Shown here in pieces: positions 1-12,400 of a stretch of DNA of 64,000 nt. This stretch comes from a virus, in IMG/VR virus record IMGVR_UViG_3300034200_001443, positions 1-64,000 of that record; one strand, 5' to 3'. Within the stretch, counting starts at the first letter, position 1, and every line of letters starts with the position of its first letter. The notes under the pieces were generated by a model. That model was not told the DNA's origin. It did not search any database and saw only the letters and a list, made by a program, of their open reading frames with translations. Made by a program: the position numbers and the translations under genes.

Positions 1-2425
<2,425 letters not shown>

Positions 2426-2449
2426 AACTAGAGGAATAAGGAGGTATAC

Positions 2450-3151
2450 ATGTCAGTATTAGATTTTCCTAGTAGTCCAACTCTTAATCAAGAGTATACA
2501 AACGGTATTCAAACATATCGCTGGAATGGATCTTCTTGGCGTCTAGTTCGTACTAGCGCTGTAGGACCAACAGGACCAACAGGAGCACCTGGTCTTGATT
2601 CAACTGCTATTGGTGCTACTGGTCCAACTGGGCCAATAGGTGTAACAGGACCAACTGGTCCTGAAGGTGCACCTAGTACTGTAACTGGCCCAACTGGTGC
2701 TACGGGTGCTACTGGAGCATTTGCGTTTACTGCTTGGCAAAACTACACACCTAATTTAACTGGTAGCGTTACAAATCCTGTAATTGGAAATGGAACCGTA
2801 AGCGGAAGATATGTAACGTTGGGAGCCACTGTAATTGGAGAAATTAGAGTTATTGCTGGAACTGTAGGTTTTAATAGAGGTTCTGGTATATACACGGTAA
2901 GCTTACCGACAGCTGGAATATACGAAAATTATCAACCAGTTGGTCAAGTTGTTATGCGCGATGAAGGTCCAGGTATTACTTATTTTGGAACTGCAATTTT
3001 TAATAATAATATTAATAACAGATTAGAACTCTACATTCACTCTCAAAGTGCTACTTTCGATGAAGGCGTTGCAATTACTGAAAGTTCACCGTTTTTGTTT
3101 AGCGCTAACGATAAAATTCTTATTCATTTTCAGTACGAGTCGGCAGTATAG
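2450..3151 (+). CDS. Short collagen-like tail fibre protein
   Basis: 233 residues. AAGGAGG at 2438-2444 sets the ATG start. The N-terminal 35 residues (DFPSSP then a TYRWNGSSW core) form a small module shared with the starts of the genes at 3166 and 6198; this module is common at the start of aquatic phage fibre proteins and is probably the attachment end. A short Gly-X-Y tract follows (about residues 40-90), then a beta-rich head (about 95-233) paralogous to the C-terminus of the preceding gene. Probably a distal fibre or receptor-binding tip. It lies 24 nt after the upstream stop and 14 nt before the next start, so cotranscription is likely. Confidence 0.8.
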   Translation: MSVLDFPSSPTLNQEYTNGIQTYRWNGSSWRLVRTSAVGPTGPTGAPGLDSTAIGATGPTGPIGVTGPTGPEGAPSTVTGPTGATGATGAFAFTAWQNYTPNLTGSVTNPVIGNGTVSGRYVTLGATVIGEIRVIAGTVGFNRGSGIYTVSLPTAGIYENYQPVGQVVMRDEGPGITYFGTAIFNNNINNRLELYIHSQSATFDEGVAITESSPFLFSANDKILIHFQYESAV

Positions 3152-3165
3152 GAAAGGTGAGTTAA

Positions 3166-5052
3166 ATGGCAGCTATAGATTTTCCTAATTCACCTCAAGT
3201 AAACGACACGTTTACTTCTGGCTCTCAAACTTGGATTTGGACTGGTACTTCTTGGAATTTAGTAATTTCACCAGTTATAGGTCCTACAGGTGCCACGGGC
3301 GCTACTGGTGCAGCAAGTAACGTAACAGGTCCAACTGGTGCACAAGGTATTTTTTCAACTGTAGCTGCAACTCCACCAGCTTCACCAGATCTAGGAGATT
3401 CTTGGTTTAATTCAGAAACTGGTCAAATTTTTGTTTATTACGATGATTATTGGGTTGAGTCGGCATCTTCAAATATAGGACCAGCTGGACCAACGGGACC
3501 AACTGGTGCACAAGGAGAAGCCTCTACAGTTTTAGGTCCTACAGGAAATACAGGACCAACAGGAGCAACTGGTCCTCAAGGCAATACTGGCCCAACTGGG
3601 GCTTCAGTTACTGGTGCAACGGGAGCTACTGGAGCGCAAGGACCAACTGGTGTAAGAGGTTTTAAAGGTGATACTGGGGATAGAGGACCCACAGGTCCTG
3701 TAGGTCCAGTAGGACCGACTGGATCTCAAGGTGCGGTTGGAGATACAGGTCCTATAGGTTTACAAGGTTCTTCTGGTCCTACAGGACCAACAGGTCCTAG
3801 AGGTTTCGTTGGTCCTACTGGTGCACCAGGCTCTACTGGTGCTACTGGCCCAGCTATTACAGGTCCAACTGGCGCAACTGGTTCACAAGGACCAGCAGGT
3901 GGTCCAACAGGTCCAACAGGTGCTACTGGTGCACAAGGAATTACTGGTCCACAAGGAGATGTAGGTCTTCGTGGTGCTACTGGACCTACAGGTCAACAAG
4001 GTGCTGCATCTACCGTTCCTGGTCCGCAGGGGCCCACAGGTCCTCAAGGTATTCAAGGTGTTACAGGTCCCGCTTCAACTGTTGCAGGTCCTCAAGGTCC
4101 TCAAGGTCCTCAAGGAATTACTGGACCTATAGGTCCAACTGGAGCTAATTACACAAACACAACTTCATCAACTTCTCGTTTGATGAGTACTGGAAATATT
4201 CTTTTCACAGTTAACGCTGTAAATGCATACATTGTTGGAAACAGAGTTCGCATATTTAACTCTACAGCTCCAACAATTTTTCTTGAAGGTGTAATTATTA
4301 CTATTACAGGAAATGATGTAACTGTAAATATTGATCTTGTAAATGGTAGTGGAACATATAACACATGGCGTTTCTCTCTTGCAGGTGAAAAAGGTCAAAG
4401 AGGAGATACAGGTCCTCAAGGTACTTCAATAACATTTAGAGGATCATCTGCAACTGTAGGACTACTACCTACAGCTGGAAACTTAGTTAATGATGCTCGT
4501 ATTGTTGATTCTGATGGCGATCTTTATGTGTGGGGAGGATCATCTTGGACAAGTGTAGGACAGATTGTTGGCCCTCAAGGTCCGAGAGGCGATACTGGGC
4601 CACAAGGTAACTCTATTGTCGGTCCTGCAGGTCCAACTGGAGCTGATTCATCTGTCCCAGGTCCTCAGGGTCCTCAAGGTTTACAAGGTCCTACTGGTTC
4701 AACTGGAGACACTGGCCCTACAGGTCCAGCATTTTTTAACTTAACTGGTACTCAATATCTAGCTTCTACCACTTTAGGTTCTTCAGATAGAGCTACTTTA
4801 GTAAGAATGAATAGTTCTAGTTTAATGACTTTAACGGTGCCTTTGGATGGAAGTGGTGGATATACTTTTGAAACTGGTACTCAAATAGTTGTTGTACAGC
4901 TAGGAGTAGGTCAAGTTAATATAGTTCCAGCAGCAGGAGTTTCTATTGTAAGTGAAGGATCTAGATTTACAACTAAAGCTAGATATGCACCTGCATCACT
5001 AATTAAGCTAGGAACTAATCAATGGCTTTTAACTGGAAATTTAACGGTGTAA
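3166..5052 (+). CDS. Long collagen-like tail fibre protein
   Basis: 628 residues. The N-terminal module begins MAAIDFP, as in the gene at 6198. It is followed by one TPPASP/WF/YYDxYW module (about residues 65-105), a Gly-X-Y region of over 200 residues, a compact non-collagen insert (about 328-405), a [10 protein letters not shown] module (about 420-465), more Gly-X-Y, and a C-terminal domain of about 95 residues. The C-terminal domain is paralogous to that of the gene at 18651 (both end in an NxWxLxGxL-type strand) and probably nucleates trimer folding. GGAAAGG at 3151-3157 is a plausible ribosome site. A structural role on the virion is inferred from the family and the location. Confidence 0.83.
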   Translation: MAAIDFPNSPQVNDTFTSGSQTWIWTGTSWNLVISPVIGPTGATGATGAASNVTGPTGAQGIFSTVAATPPASPDLGDSWFNSETGQIFVYYDDYWVESASSNIGPAGPTGPTGAQGEASTVLGPTGNTGPTGATGPQGNTGPTGASVTGATGATGAQGPTGVRGFKGDTGDRGPTGPVGPVGPTGSQGAVGDTGPIGLQGSSGPTGPTGPRGFVGPTGAPGSTGATGPAITGPTGATGSQGPAGGPTGPTGATGAQGITGPQGDVGLRGATGPTGQQGAASTVPGPQGPTGPQGIQGVTGPASTVAGPQGPQGPQGITGPIGPTGANYTNTTSSTSRLMSTGNILFTVNAVNAYIVGNRVRIFNSTAPTIFLEGVIITITGNDVTVNIDLVNGSGTYNTWRFSLAGEKGQRGDTGPQGTSITFRGSSATVGLLPTAGNLVNDARIVDSDGDLYVWGGSSWTSVGQIVGPQGPRGDTGPQGNSIVGPAGPTGADSSVPGPQGPQGLQGPTGSTGDTGPTGPAFFNLTGTQYLASTTLGSSDRATLVRMNSSSLMTLTVPLDGSGGYTFETGTQIVVVQLGVGQVNIVPAAGVSIVSEGSRFTTKARYAPASLIKLGTNQWLLTGNLTV

Positions 5053-5053
5053 T

Positions 5054-5971
5054 GTGCTTATTTCCCTTCATTCAATTAGTGCTACTCTCTTTTTCCCTTT
5101 TACTCCAGCAGGGTGGCAGCAAGTAGAGTTAACTTCTTTTGGTTTAACTAACATAAATGCAATTCATTACACAGCTTCAGAAAATTTATATTTAGCTGCT
5201 GGAAACTCTGGAAAACTTGCTACATCTTTAGACACCCAAAATTGGACTCAAAGAGAAACTAATTTTAATGAAAGCAGTATATACGCTATTGCTTATGGGA
5301 ACAATCAATATATAATTGGTGGAAGCTCTGGAAAATTAGCAACTTCTCCAGATGGAGTAAATTGGACACAAAGATCTTCTGGTTTTGGAGCAACACCTAT
5401 TCTTGCAATTACATATTCTCCTAGTGCATCTTTATGGGTAGCTGCAGGAGGATCTGGAAAGTTAGCTACATCTGTAGATGGTATTAATTGGATTTTAAGG
5501 GCTTCCTCTTTTGGGACAAGTTTTATAAATGGACTTGCCGCATCAAATAGCTTAATTACAGCGGTAGGTTATGATGGAAAACTTGCAACATCTAGTAATG
5601 GAACTACATGGACTCAAAGAACTTCTAGCTTTGGAACTAGCAGTATTTTTGCTATAACATCTTCTGAAAATGGACTCTTTTTTGCTGGTGGAGAAGTTGG
5701 AAAGTTTGCAACGTCTAGTAATGGAATTACATGGACTCAAACATTTCCCACAAGTAGTTTTGGATCATCTACAGTTAGAGCTGTTTCAGTTTCTGCAGAT
5801 GGTACATATATAGCTGGTGGAGCTAGTGGTAAAGTAGCTACCTCATCTGACGGAGTTTCGTGGATTCAAAGAAATAGCCAGTTTGGAACTTCTATTATTA
5901 ATGGTGTCTTTATTGACAATAACAATGCCCTAGCTGTAGGCGCATCTGGAAAAATTAGTTACTCGGCGTAA
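5054..5971 (+). CDS. Asp-box-like repeat protein, probable seven-bladed beta-propeller
   Basis: 305 residues made of about six full repeats of 44-46 residues plus a partial one. Each has a GKLATSxDGxxWTQR core followed by SSFGTSxI and a hydrophobic strand. SxDGxxW resembles the BNR/Asp-box motif of sialidase-type and photosystem-stability-factor-type propellers. The C-terminal partial repeat (AVGASGKISYSA) lacks its second half and the N-terminus supplies it (VELTSFGLTNINAIHY), as in 'velcro' ring closure, giving seven blades. The start is GTG 5054, overlapping the TAATG of the previous gene; an ATG at 5052 is in another frame and soon stops. Likely a sugar-binding fibre accessory; enzymatic activity cannot be claimed. 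Confidence 0.7.
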   Translation: MLISLHSISATLFFPFTPAGWQQVELTSFGLTNINAIHYTASENLYLAAGNSGKLATSLDTQNWTQRETNFNESSIYAIAYGNNQYIIGGSSGKLATSPDGVNWTQRSSGFGATPILAITYSPSASLWVAAGGSGKLATSVDGINWILRASSFGTSFINGLAASNSLITAVGYDGKLATSSNGTTWTQRTSSFGTSSIFAITSSENGLFFAGGEVGKFATSSNGITWTQTFPTSSFGSSTVRAVSVSADGTYIAGGASGKVATSSDGVSWIQRNSQFGTSIINGVFIDNNNALAVGASGKISYSA

Positions 5972-5985
5972 AGGAGAGATAGATA

Positions 5986-6156
5986 ATGTTTTCTTATACA
6001 ATTATTGCTGAAAATGGACCTTTAGTTCAAATTTTTTACAGTGACAACGTAATTGATGAAAGTGGCCCTTGGGAATCTTTAGAGTCAGCAACAAACTGGG
6101 CTTCAGCTTATGTAAATAAGCTTAACTCTGGAGCTGTAGAACCACAACTAGATTAA
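5986..6156 (+). CDS. Small hypothetical protein in fibre cluster (56 aa)
   Basis: The reading frame runs from ATG 5986 to TAA 6154-6156, preceded by a strong AAGGAGAG at 5971-5978. The product starts MFSYTIIAENGPLVQIFYSD, is acidic, has no Cys, signal peptide or membrane segment, and has a probable helix around PWESLESATNWASAYVNKL. It follows the propeller gene by 14 nt and precedes the next collagen-like gene by 41 nt. I do not recognise the family; a small fibre chaperone or cap is possible only by position. The strong ribosome site, the spacing and the absence of any overlapping better frame support it being real. Confidence 0.7.
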   Translation: MFSYTIIAENGPLVQIFYSDNVIDESGPWESLESATNWASAYVNKLNSGAVEPQLD

Positions 6157-6197
6157 TAATTATAGAAGTACAATAGGAAAAGAAAGGACGGACCTAA

Positions 6198-6848
6198 GTG
6201 GCAGCAATTGATTTTCCCACACCAGCAGTCGTAGGTGAAGAGTATACGGCTAACGGTCAAACCTGGGTCTGGACTGGAGTTTATTGGGAAGCTCTTCGTG
6301 TCACACCTACTGGCCCTACTGGACCGCAAGGTATTCAAGGCCCTACTGGAGCAACTGGAGCTCAAGGTGCAACAGGTGCACAAGGTATTCAAGGCCCTAC
6401 TGGACCAGTTTCAGATGTAGCTGGCCCAACAGGACCTCAAGGTGTACAAGGTGTAATAGGTCTTACTGGACCACAAGGAATACAAGGCGATCCAGGTGAT
6501 ACTGGCCCTACAGGACCTACTGGTGCAGATTCAAGTGTTCCGGGTCCACAAGGACCTACAGGCCCTCGCGGTCAAACAGGAGCTTCTGGACCAACAGGAG
6601 CACAGTCTGAAGTTCCAGGCCCAACTGGACCAACAGGTCCTGTAGGTAAATTTCAAGCAAGCCCTCAACAGCCAAGCTTACTTACAGCAGTTAATGGAGA
6701 TGTTTGGTTTGATACTCAAACTGCAAAAACTTATGTTTTTTTCGAAGGTGTTTTTGTTGAAACTTCTAGCGGATCTCAAGGTGTCACTGGCCCTACAGGT
6801 GGAGCTGGTTCATATAAAATAACTACATCTTGGTGGCTTGGTGTATAA
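6198..6848 (+). CDS. Collagen-like tail fibre protein, 216 aa
   Basis: GTG start at 6198 after a GAAAGGA ribosome site; the N-terminus (MAAIDFPTP then TWVWTGVYW) matches the attachment module of the genes at 2450 and 3166, which supports this start over the internal alternatives. A Gly-X-Y tract covers about residues 36-150, then one [16 protein letters not shown] module (about 155-195), and a short tail ending in WWLGV with no large C-terminal head. It may be a stub that pairs with another fibre chain, or may have lost its head domain. The following 69 bp (6849-6917) are non-coding and include a 14-nt palindrome. Confidence 0.8.
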   Translation: MAAIDFPTPAVVGEEYTANGQTWVWTGVYWEALRVTPTGPTGPQGIQGPTGATGAQGATGAQGIQGPTGPVSDVAGPTGPQGVQGVIGLTGPQGIQGDPGDTGPTGPTGADSSVPGPQGPTGPRGQTGASGPTGAQSEVPGPTGPTGPVGKFQASPQQPSLLTAVNGDVWFDTQTAKTYVFFEGVFVETSSGSQGVTGPTGGAGSYKITTSWWLGV

Positions 6849-6917
6849 TTTAGAAAAGTTACTAAGCGTTTTTATAAAAACTATGACTCACTACGTTTTT
6901 GAAAGAGGTACTCGCTA

Positions 6918-9392
6918 ATGCCAGGTTTTCTAGGTGGTAGCTCTGGAGGTAGCTCAACTGGCGGAGAAATTAATTTTCCAAAAGAGTTTATTGACCCAGT
7001 AACTAAACTTCGTGTATCTGAGCCTGAAAACCTCATTGATACCGACTTTGAGTATGGTCTACAGCCTACTAAGTGGGAAACAGTAGAGCTTATTAATAAC
7101 ACCCCATCGTTCTTTTCTAAGAGCGGTGATACCACTATTCCAAATATTTCCTCTATGACAACTATTACAGGTTCTAGAGAGGTTACCGTTAGAACATCTT
7201 TGGACCACGGGCTTGCGGTTGGAACTCCTATAAATGTTAGCGGTTCAAAGGCTATTACCGCCGATGGTTCATATATCATCAACTCAATTCCTAATACTAG
7301 AGCTTTTACATATTTAGCTAGAGAAACTCAGCCTCAAACTCAAAACATTGAAGATCTTTATACAGCAATTATTACTGGTGAATTTTTTCAAGGCTCTCAA
7401 ATTAAAATATCTGACGCTCGTGGTGTAGAAACAGATAATCAAGCTATATCAACATTGACTGTCCAAACAGATAGTCCTCATGGTTTTGGGCCCAATACTC
7501 CTCTTTATTTTCTAAATCTTAACTCTACAATTACACAGGAATTTGATTCAACGAATACTGAAGCAAAATCTTTTGATGCTTCTAATAACGTTACTGCTCG
7601 TACATTTGATGGATCTAATACATCTTCAAGAGTGGTTCAAAATTTTAATAACACATATACAAGTAGTCCTATAACTGTTGCTAGTTCTGTAAGCGGTGTG
7701 GATACAGTAAATAATACAATTACAGTAAGTCATACTACGGAAAACTTTAATGGTAGAAAAATAGGACAGCCTTTAACATATGCAGTAACCGCTGGTGACG
7801 GATATTTTTTAACTAACCCTAGAGGCATTGTCTTTTTAAAAAGCGATACTCAACTAGGAACATCAAGCTCTACTTTTCAAGTCAGTGCCACACCTAATGG
7901 TGCATTTATACCTATTACTTCTAATATTTCAGGAACCTTTCAATTAGCTGATCTTGTAGCAAATTTTGCTGGTAACAACTTAGATACTATAAATCAAACA
8001 AGTATAAATCTTATAAAAGGTACAGAATTTGAGTTTGACGGAGATAATTCTGCAGGATCAACTTTTACAGTTCAACTTATTTCTGGCTTAGGAAATATTC
8101 AGATGACTCAGAACACAAACTGGGCAGCTGGTCAAATGGTTTTATATACTTCAACTGGCTCAGCAGCATCTGGTTTAACTAACAATACAACTTATTGGGT
8201 AGTTGCCTTAAACGCTCAAACTAATATTATTAACATATCTGATTCTCCAGGCGGAGGTGTTCTTTCAGCAATTTCTGGAGGATCTGGAACTCAAACATTT
8301 CAAGCAATTAGCGTTTCTTTAGACAGAGATGTTATTGCAATTCCAGGACACAATTTTGAAGAAGCCGATATGGTTAGATATGAATATCCAGTAGATGGAA
8401 AATTTGGTGTTACTGGAACCGGGTCTACAAATGATTATTTCTTTGTAGAAAGAGTTTATGACTCTACTCATATATCTTTAGGTAGAACAAGAGGTTTCTT
8501 ACTTGACGGAACAACAGAAGCTAGAGCTGCTGCAAGCGCACAAGCAATTAAAACTATAAATCCATCTGCCGCAGACGGTGCTTACTGGATTAAGCCAGCT
8601 GGAACTTCTACAGCATATTTAACATACTGCAATTTCTCTTTGGAGAGTGGTGGATGGACACAAATTATGAAACTTTCCACAACCACACTTCAAACAAACT
8701 CAATTACTTCTGGTTTAGCCCCTCAAAGTGGTGCTGGATTTACTTTTGGCCCTCACTGGAACGGCTGGGCGTGGAATAATGATACAGATTTTACTACCTT
8801 GTTCCCGTTAGTAAATAACTCTAATTTTACTGATATAGATTCTTTTAGTCCATTATTCTACAAACTTCCATTTAATGATGTTATGGTTGTATCTGTAAAT
8901 GCAACAGCTAACAGGCTTGGATGGCGCCACAACTCTACTATTCCAAGTATGCGTACAGTCACTGGAGCTACAAATCTATCTACATTAGGTGACCAATGGT
9001 TATTCCCATCAGTGGCTACATCCGAGTATGCATGGAATAGAAGACTTCAAGTAGTTGCCTCAGTTAATACTGCAACTTTAGTTACTGGAACTCCTCGATT
9101 TGGATTTAAAGTAGTAACAGATTATTCAAATACTTATGCTGCAGGAACTTTAAATACTTACGTTACTGGCGGTTACAGCAACGTTTCTTCAGAAAATAGA
9201 ACTGGTTATGGAATGGCTATGCTAGGTGTTGGTGGAACCAATACTACTGCAACCTCAGCTTTTGGTGGAGGAATTGGATTTGTATATAGCGGAAACTTAA
9301 CTTTTAGAGGTCATGGCGTGTTTAACAACACCTCTACTTCTGGCGGTACAAGCAATAGAACTTTCACTGGTCTAGCGGTTTTCGTTAGATAG
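6918..9392 (+). CDS. Tail fibre protein with fibrinogen/intelectin-like C-terminal domain
   Basis: 824 residues. The N-terminus has a Gly/Ser-rich start, then a conserved block (VSEPENLIDTDFEYGLQPTKW) known from structural proteins of aquatic T4-like and other phages. Residues about 75-130 include a VRTSLDHGL...VG module of the His-Gly type seen in the other tail genes. From about residue 550 the sequence reads ADGAYWIKPAG...YLTYCNF...GGWTQIMKL, which matches the opening of fibrinogen-related (FReD/intelectin-like) domains: DGxYxIxP, YCxM, GGWTxI. The rest, to 824, is Gly/Asn/Thr-rich and fits such a lectin fold loosely. Cys571 is the only cysteine I find, so the usual disulfides are absent. 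Probable role: glycan recognition at a fibre tip. The lectin call is a motif match and needs a structure prediction. Confidence 0.7.
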   Translation: MPGFLGGSSGGSSTGGEINFPKEFIDPVTKLRVSEPENLIDTDFEYGLQPTKWETVELINNTPSFFSKSGDTTIPNISSMTTITGSREVTVRTSLDHGLAVGTPINVSGSKAITADGSYIINSIPNTRAFTYLARETQPQTQNIEDLYTAIITGEFFQGSQIKISDARGVETDNQAISTLTVQTDSPHGFGPNTPLYFLNLNSTITQEFDSTNTEAKSFDASNNVTARTFDGSNTSSRVVQNFNNTYTSSPITVASSVSGVDTVNNTITVSHTTENFNGRKIGQPLTYAVTAGDGYFLTNPRGIVFLKSDTQLGTSSSTFQVSATPNGAFIPITSNISGTFQLADLVANFAGNNLDTINQTSINLIKGTEFEFDGDNSAGSTFTVQLISGLGNIQMTQNTNWAAGQMVLYTSTGSAASGLTNNTTYWVVALNAQTNIINISDSPGGGVLSAISGGSGTQTFQAISVSLDRDVIAIPGHNFEEADMVRYEYPVDGKFGVTGTGSTNDYFFVERVYDSTHISLGRTRGFLLDGTTEARAAASAQAIKTINPSAADGAYWIKPAGTSTAYLTYCNFSLESGGWTQIMKLSTTTLQTNSITSGLAPQSGAGFTFGPHWNGWAWNNDTDFTTLFPLVNNSNFTDIDSFSPLFYKLPFNDVMVVSVNATANRLGWRHNSTIPSMRTVTGATNLSTLGDQWLFPSVATSEYAWNRRLQVVASVNTATLVTGTPRFGFKVVTDYSNTYAAGTLNTYVTGGYSNVSSENRTGYGMAMLGVGGTNTTATSAFGGGIGFVYSGNLTFRGHGVFNNTSTSGGTSNRTFTGLAVFVR

Positions 9393-9426
9393 TAAAATTA
9401 GATTACTAAAAAGGAGTAGAAACTAG

Positions 9427-12400
9427 ATGCCAATTAATATAACCGCCGTAGGTGGCTCTGGTACCCATACCCTTCAAAAGGTAAATGTAAACCTTGAAGA
9501 AGATTACATTTATTTTGCTAGAAGAGACTCTATTACAGCTTTTCCATCAAATATAACAGACGATAGCGCTTGGGTCTATAGAGATGGATCTGCAGATATA
9601 TCAGGTTTAACTACAAACACTGTTTATTATACTAACACTGACGCATACACAATTGGATTTGCTTCTACTCAAGGTGGATCAAATATAGATCTTACAGAGT
9701 ACACTGTCGGTTCTGTAACTCTTAACTATCCAAATGTTTTTGACAATTCATTTAATATTTCTTCTGTTAAGTACGACAATCAGCAAGCAGTAAGGTATTT
9801 AACAGACTCTACACCTATTACAGGTCTAACTTCTGGATCAGTTTATTATGTAAAAAATCAGTTGACAGGTCTTGGCGGCAGCGCACTTTATGAATTTACT
9901 ACTTTTGATTTTACTTCTGCAGGTGTGACTGGACGATTTGGTCCAACTATAGAACAGCTTAGAACATCTTATAGCTCTGCTGCTTGGAGAAACACATACC
10001 TTTCACAGGGTTCATTCCAAGGCTATCAAGATTGGATAGTTCCAGAAGATGGTGTTTATGAGTTTAACGTAAAAGGCGCTCCAGGTCGCCAAGGTCGTGC
10101 TCTTGGTGGCGGTGGCTCAATTATTCGAGGTCGTGTTCGTTTAATTAAAGGCGAAACAATTACTATTGTAGTTGGACAAAGAGGAGAGCTTCCTGCATCT
10201 GGAAACACTTGGCCAGGATCTTCTGGTGCATCATGGGTTGTCCGTAAAAGTGGAAACATTCCTTTATTTGTAGCTGGTGGAGGTTCTTCATCTGGCAACA
10301 CAACATCAGGACTAAATGCTGTAACTACTTCAAATGGTGGAACCTCAAGCACAGGTCAGCTTGGTGGAACAAACGGTAACGGTGGCCCATCTAATGCAAT
10401 TGGTGGTGCTGGTGGAGGTTTCTTATCAAATGGTGGAAACGGTACTCAAGTAACTGGACCACATGCAGGAGGCGGCGGTATTGGTTTCCCATCTGGTCTA
10501 GCTGGTGGTCTTAGAAGTCAAGACAGTACTGCTTCTGGTAATGGTGGTTTTGGTGGCGGCGGTGGAGGTAATAACTCTACTGGTTCTTCTGGCGGTGCTG
10601 GAGGTTATTCAGGCGGAGCTGCTAATACTAACACTGCTAATACTGTAGGTGGCGGTGGTGGTTCATTTATATTTGCTACTGCTACAAATATTGGTACATC
10701 AAATGGTTTATATAACGGATCTGCAACTATTCTCGGGCAAAGTATTTCAAACTTAGCTCAATTTAATACTGGAGATGTTGAAGGTTCAGTTTCTGTAACT
10801 TTAGTAGAGCGTTCAGTATTCGGTTTTAAAATCTATGCAACACCTTCAAACGCAGAATCAGATACAGATCCAATTGCAATCGCTCCAGCTGGTTCTCAAT
10901 ACCATGCATTAGTACCTTTAAGAGTAGATTTCGAGCTTAATAAAGTAAACACTCTAACCCCTCATGGACTTCTTGAAGGAGAAGCTGTTCAATACTTCTT
11001 TACTGGAACAGCGCTAGGCGGCTTAAATAATACAGATGTTTATTATGTAGATCGTATTGATGACTACAGTTACAAACTAAGTTTAACTCCAGATCCTAAT
11101 TTTACTGAAATAAATTTAACTACTGAAGCTAATGCTACAAATCAAGGTTTAAGTAGAGTTATTGTAAATACTGCAACAAATGTTATTACAATTAATAACC
11201 ACGGTTTTCTTGTAGATCAGCCAGTAAGATATTCTTCTGGTTCTGGAAACACCATTACTCCACTACAAAACAACTCTACTTACTATATTAAAGAAGTATT
11301 AGATGCAAATAGATTTACACTTTCTCAATCTCTGCAAGGACCTGTAATAGATTTTACTTCTGTAGGAACTGGAACTAACCACAGCTTTATTCTTACAGTT
11401 GTTAATGATCTTGAAGACTCTTTATATATTCCTACACATGGATATGTGTCAGGTCAAACAGTTAGATATCAAAAATCAAGAGATTTTGTAATAACAACAA
11501 TTTCTTCTTCTACAACTACTAGAATTATAAACACATCCGAGCCGCACGGAATTCAAGTAGGATCAAGAGTAACTTTAGACGGCTTTGCTCGTCCTAACGC
11601 AACTGCAGTTACTCCTATTACTATTACAAGAACTGCCAGCTCTGGTCAAACTAGATCTTTAACTCTTGCAAGTAATCACAGTTATTCAGCTGGTATGTAT
11701 GTTCAGATTTCAGGATTTACTGGAACTAATGCAACTAGATTTAATGGAATTTATATTCTTACTGTAGCTAGCGGAAACACTCTTTCTTATACTGCAGAAG
11801 AAAGCGTATCTATCACTGATGGAGCAGTTACTGGAAACTTTACTATTGTTCGTCGTCCTGATCTAGAAATGCTTGAGCATACAAGAATACTTAATGTTAG
11901 ATCTATTGCTTCTTCTGGAACAACCAGAACTATTATTACAAACGAACCACACTACTACTCAACAGGTCAGTTTGTTTGGATTCAAGGAATTTCTGGAAAC
12001 GTATCTGGCATTCAAGATGACATTGGTGAGTACTTTAATGGAGTATTTGCTATTAGCGCTACAAGTGGAACAAACCAGTTCTCATATGTAGCTTCTCATG
12101 AAGGAACTCCTTCAAATCTACAGCCAAGCATTACCTTTACAACTATTCCTGTGGGAACTCTTGGGGTTAATGCTTCAGGAACTGTTTATAGAGAACAAAT
12201 TGTTACTTCAGTAAGCTCTACACAGCTTCAATACTCAATGCCGTCATCAAGCTTAACTTTTGGCCCAGAAACAGCTATTGGCCGTGTTTCAAAGATTGGC
12301 GTAAGAATAAATAACAGAAATCTTGGTGTTAGCAGGTTTGGAGAAACTTCTAATATTGCATCAATTACCACAGATGTTAATCATGATTTAGCTGTAGGAG

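Noticed and set aside
6235-6499. Alternative frames inside the collagen-like gene at 6198
   Set aside because: Other-frame readings of Gly-X-Y codons give Trp/Ser/Arg-rich or Leu/Gln-rich artefacts without ribosome sites.
6868-6881. 14-nt perfect palindrome GTTTTTATAAAAAC in the gap before the 824-residue fibre gene
   Set aside because: Short and AT-only in the centre, expected by chance in AT-rich DNA; could be an operator, but no second copy was noticed.
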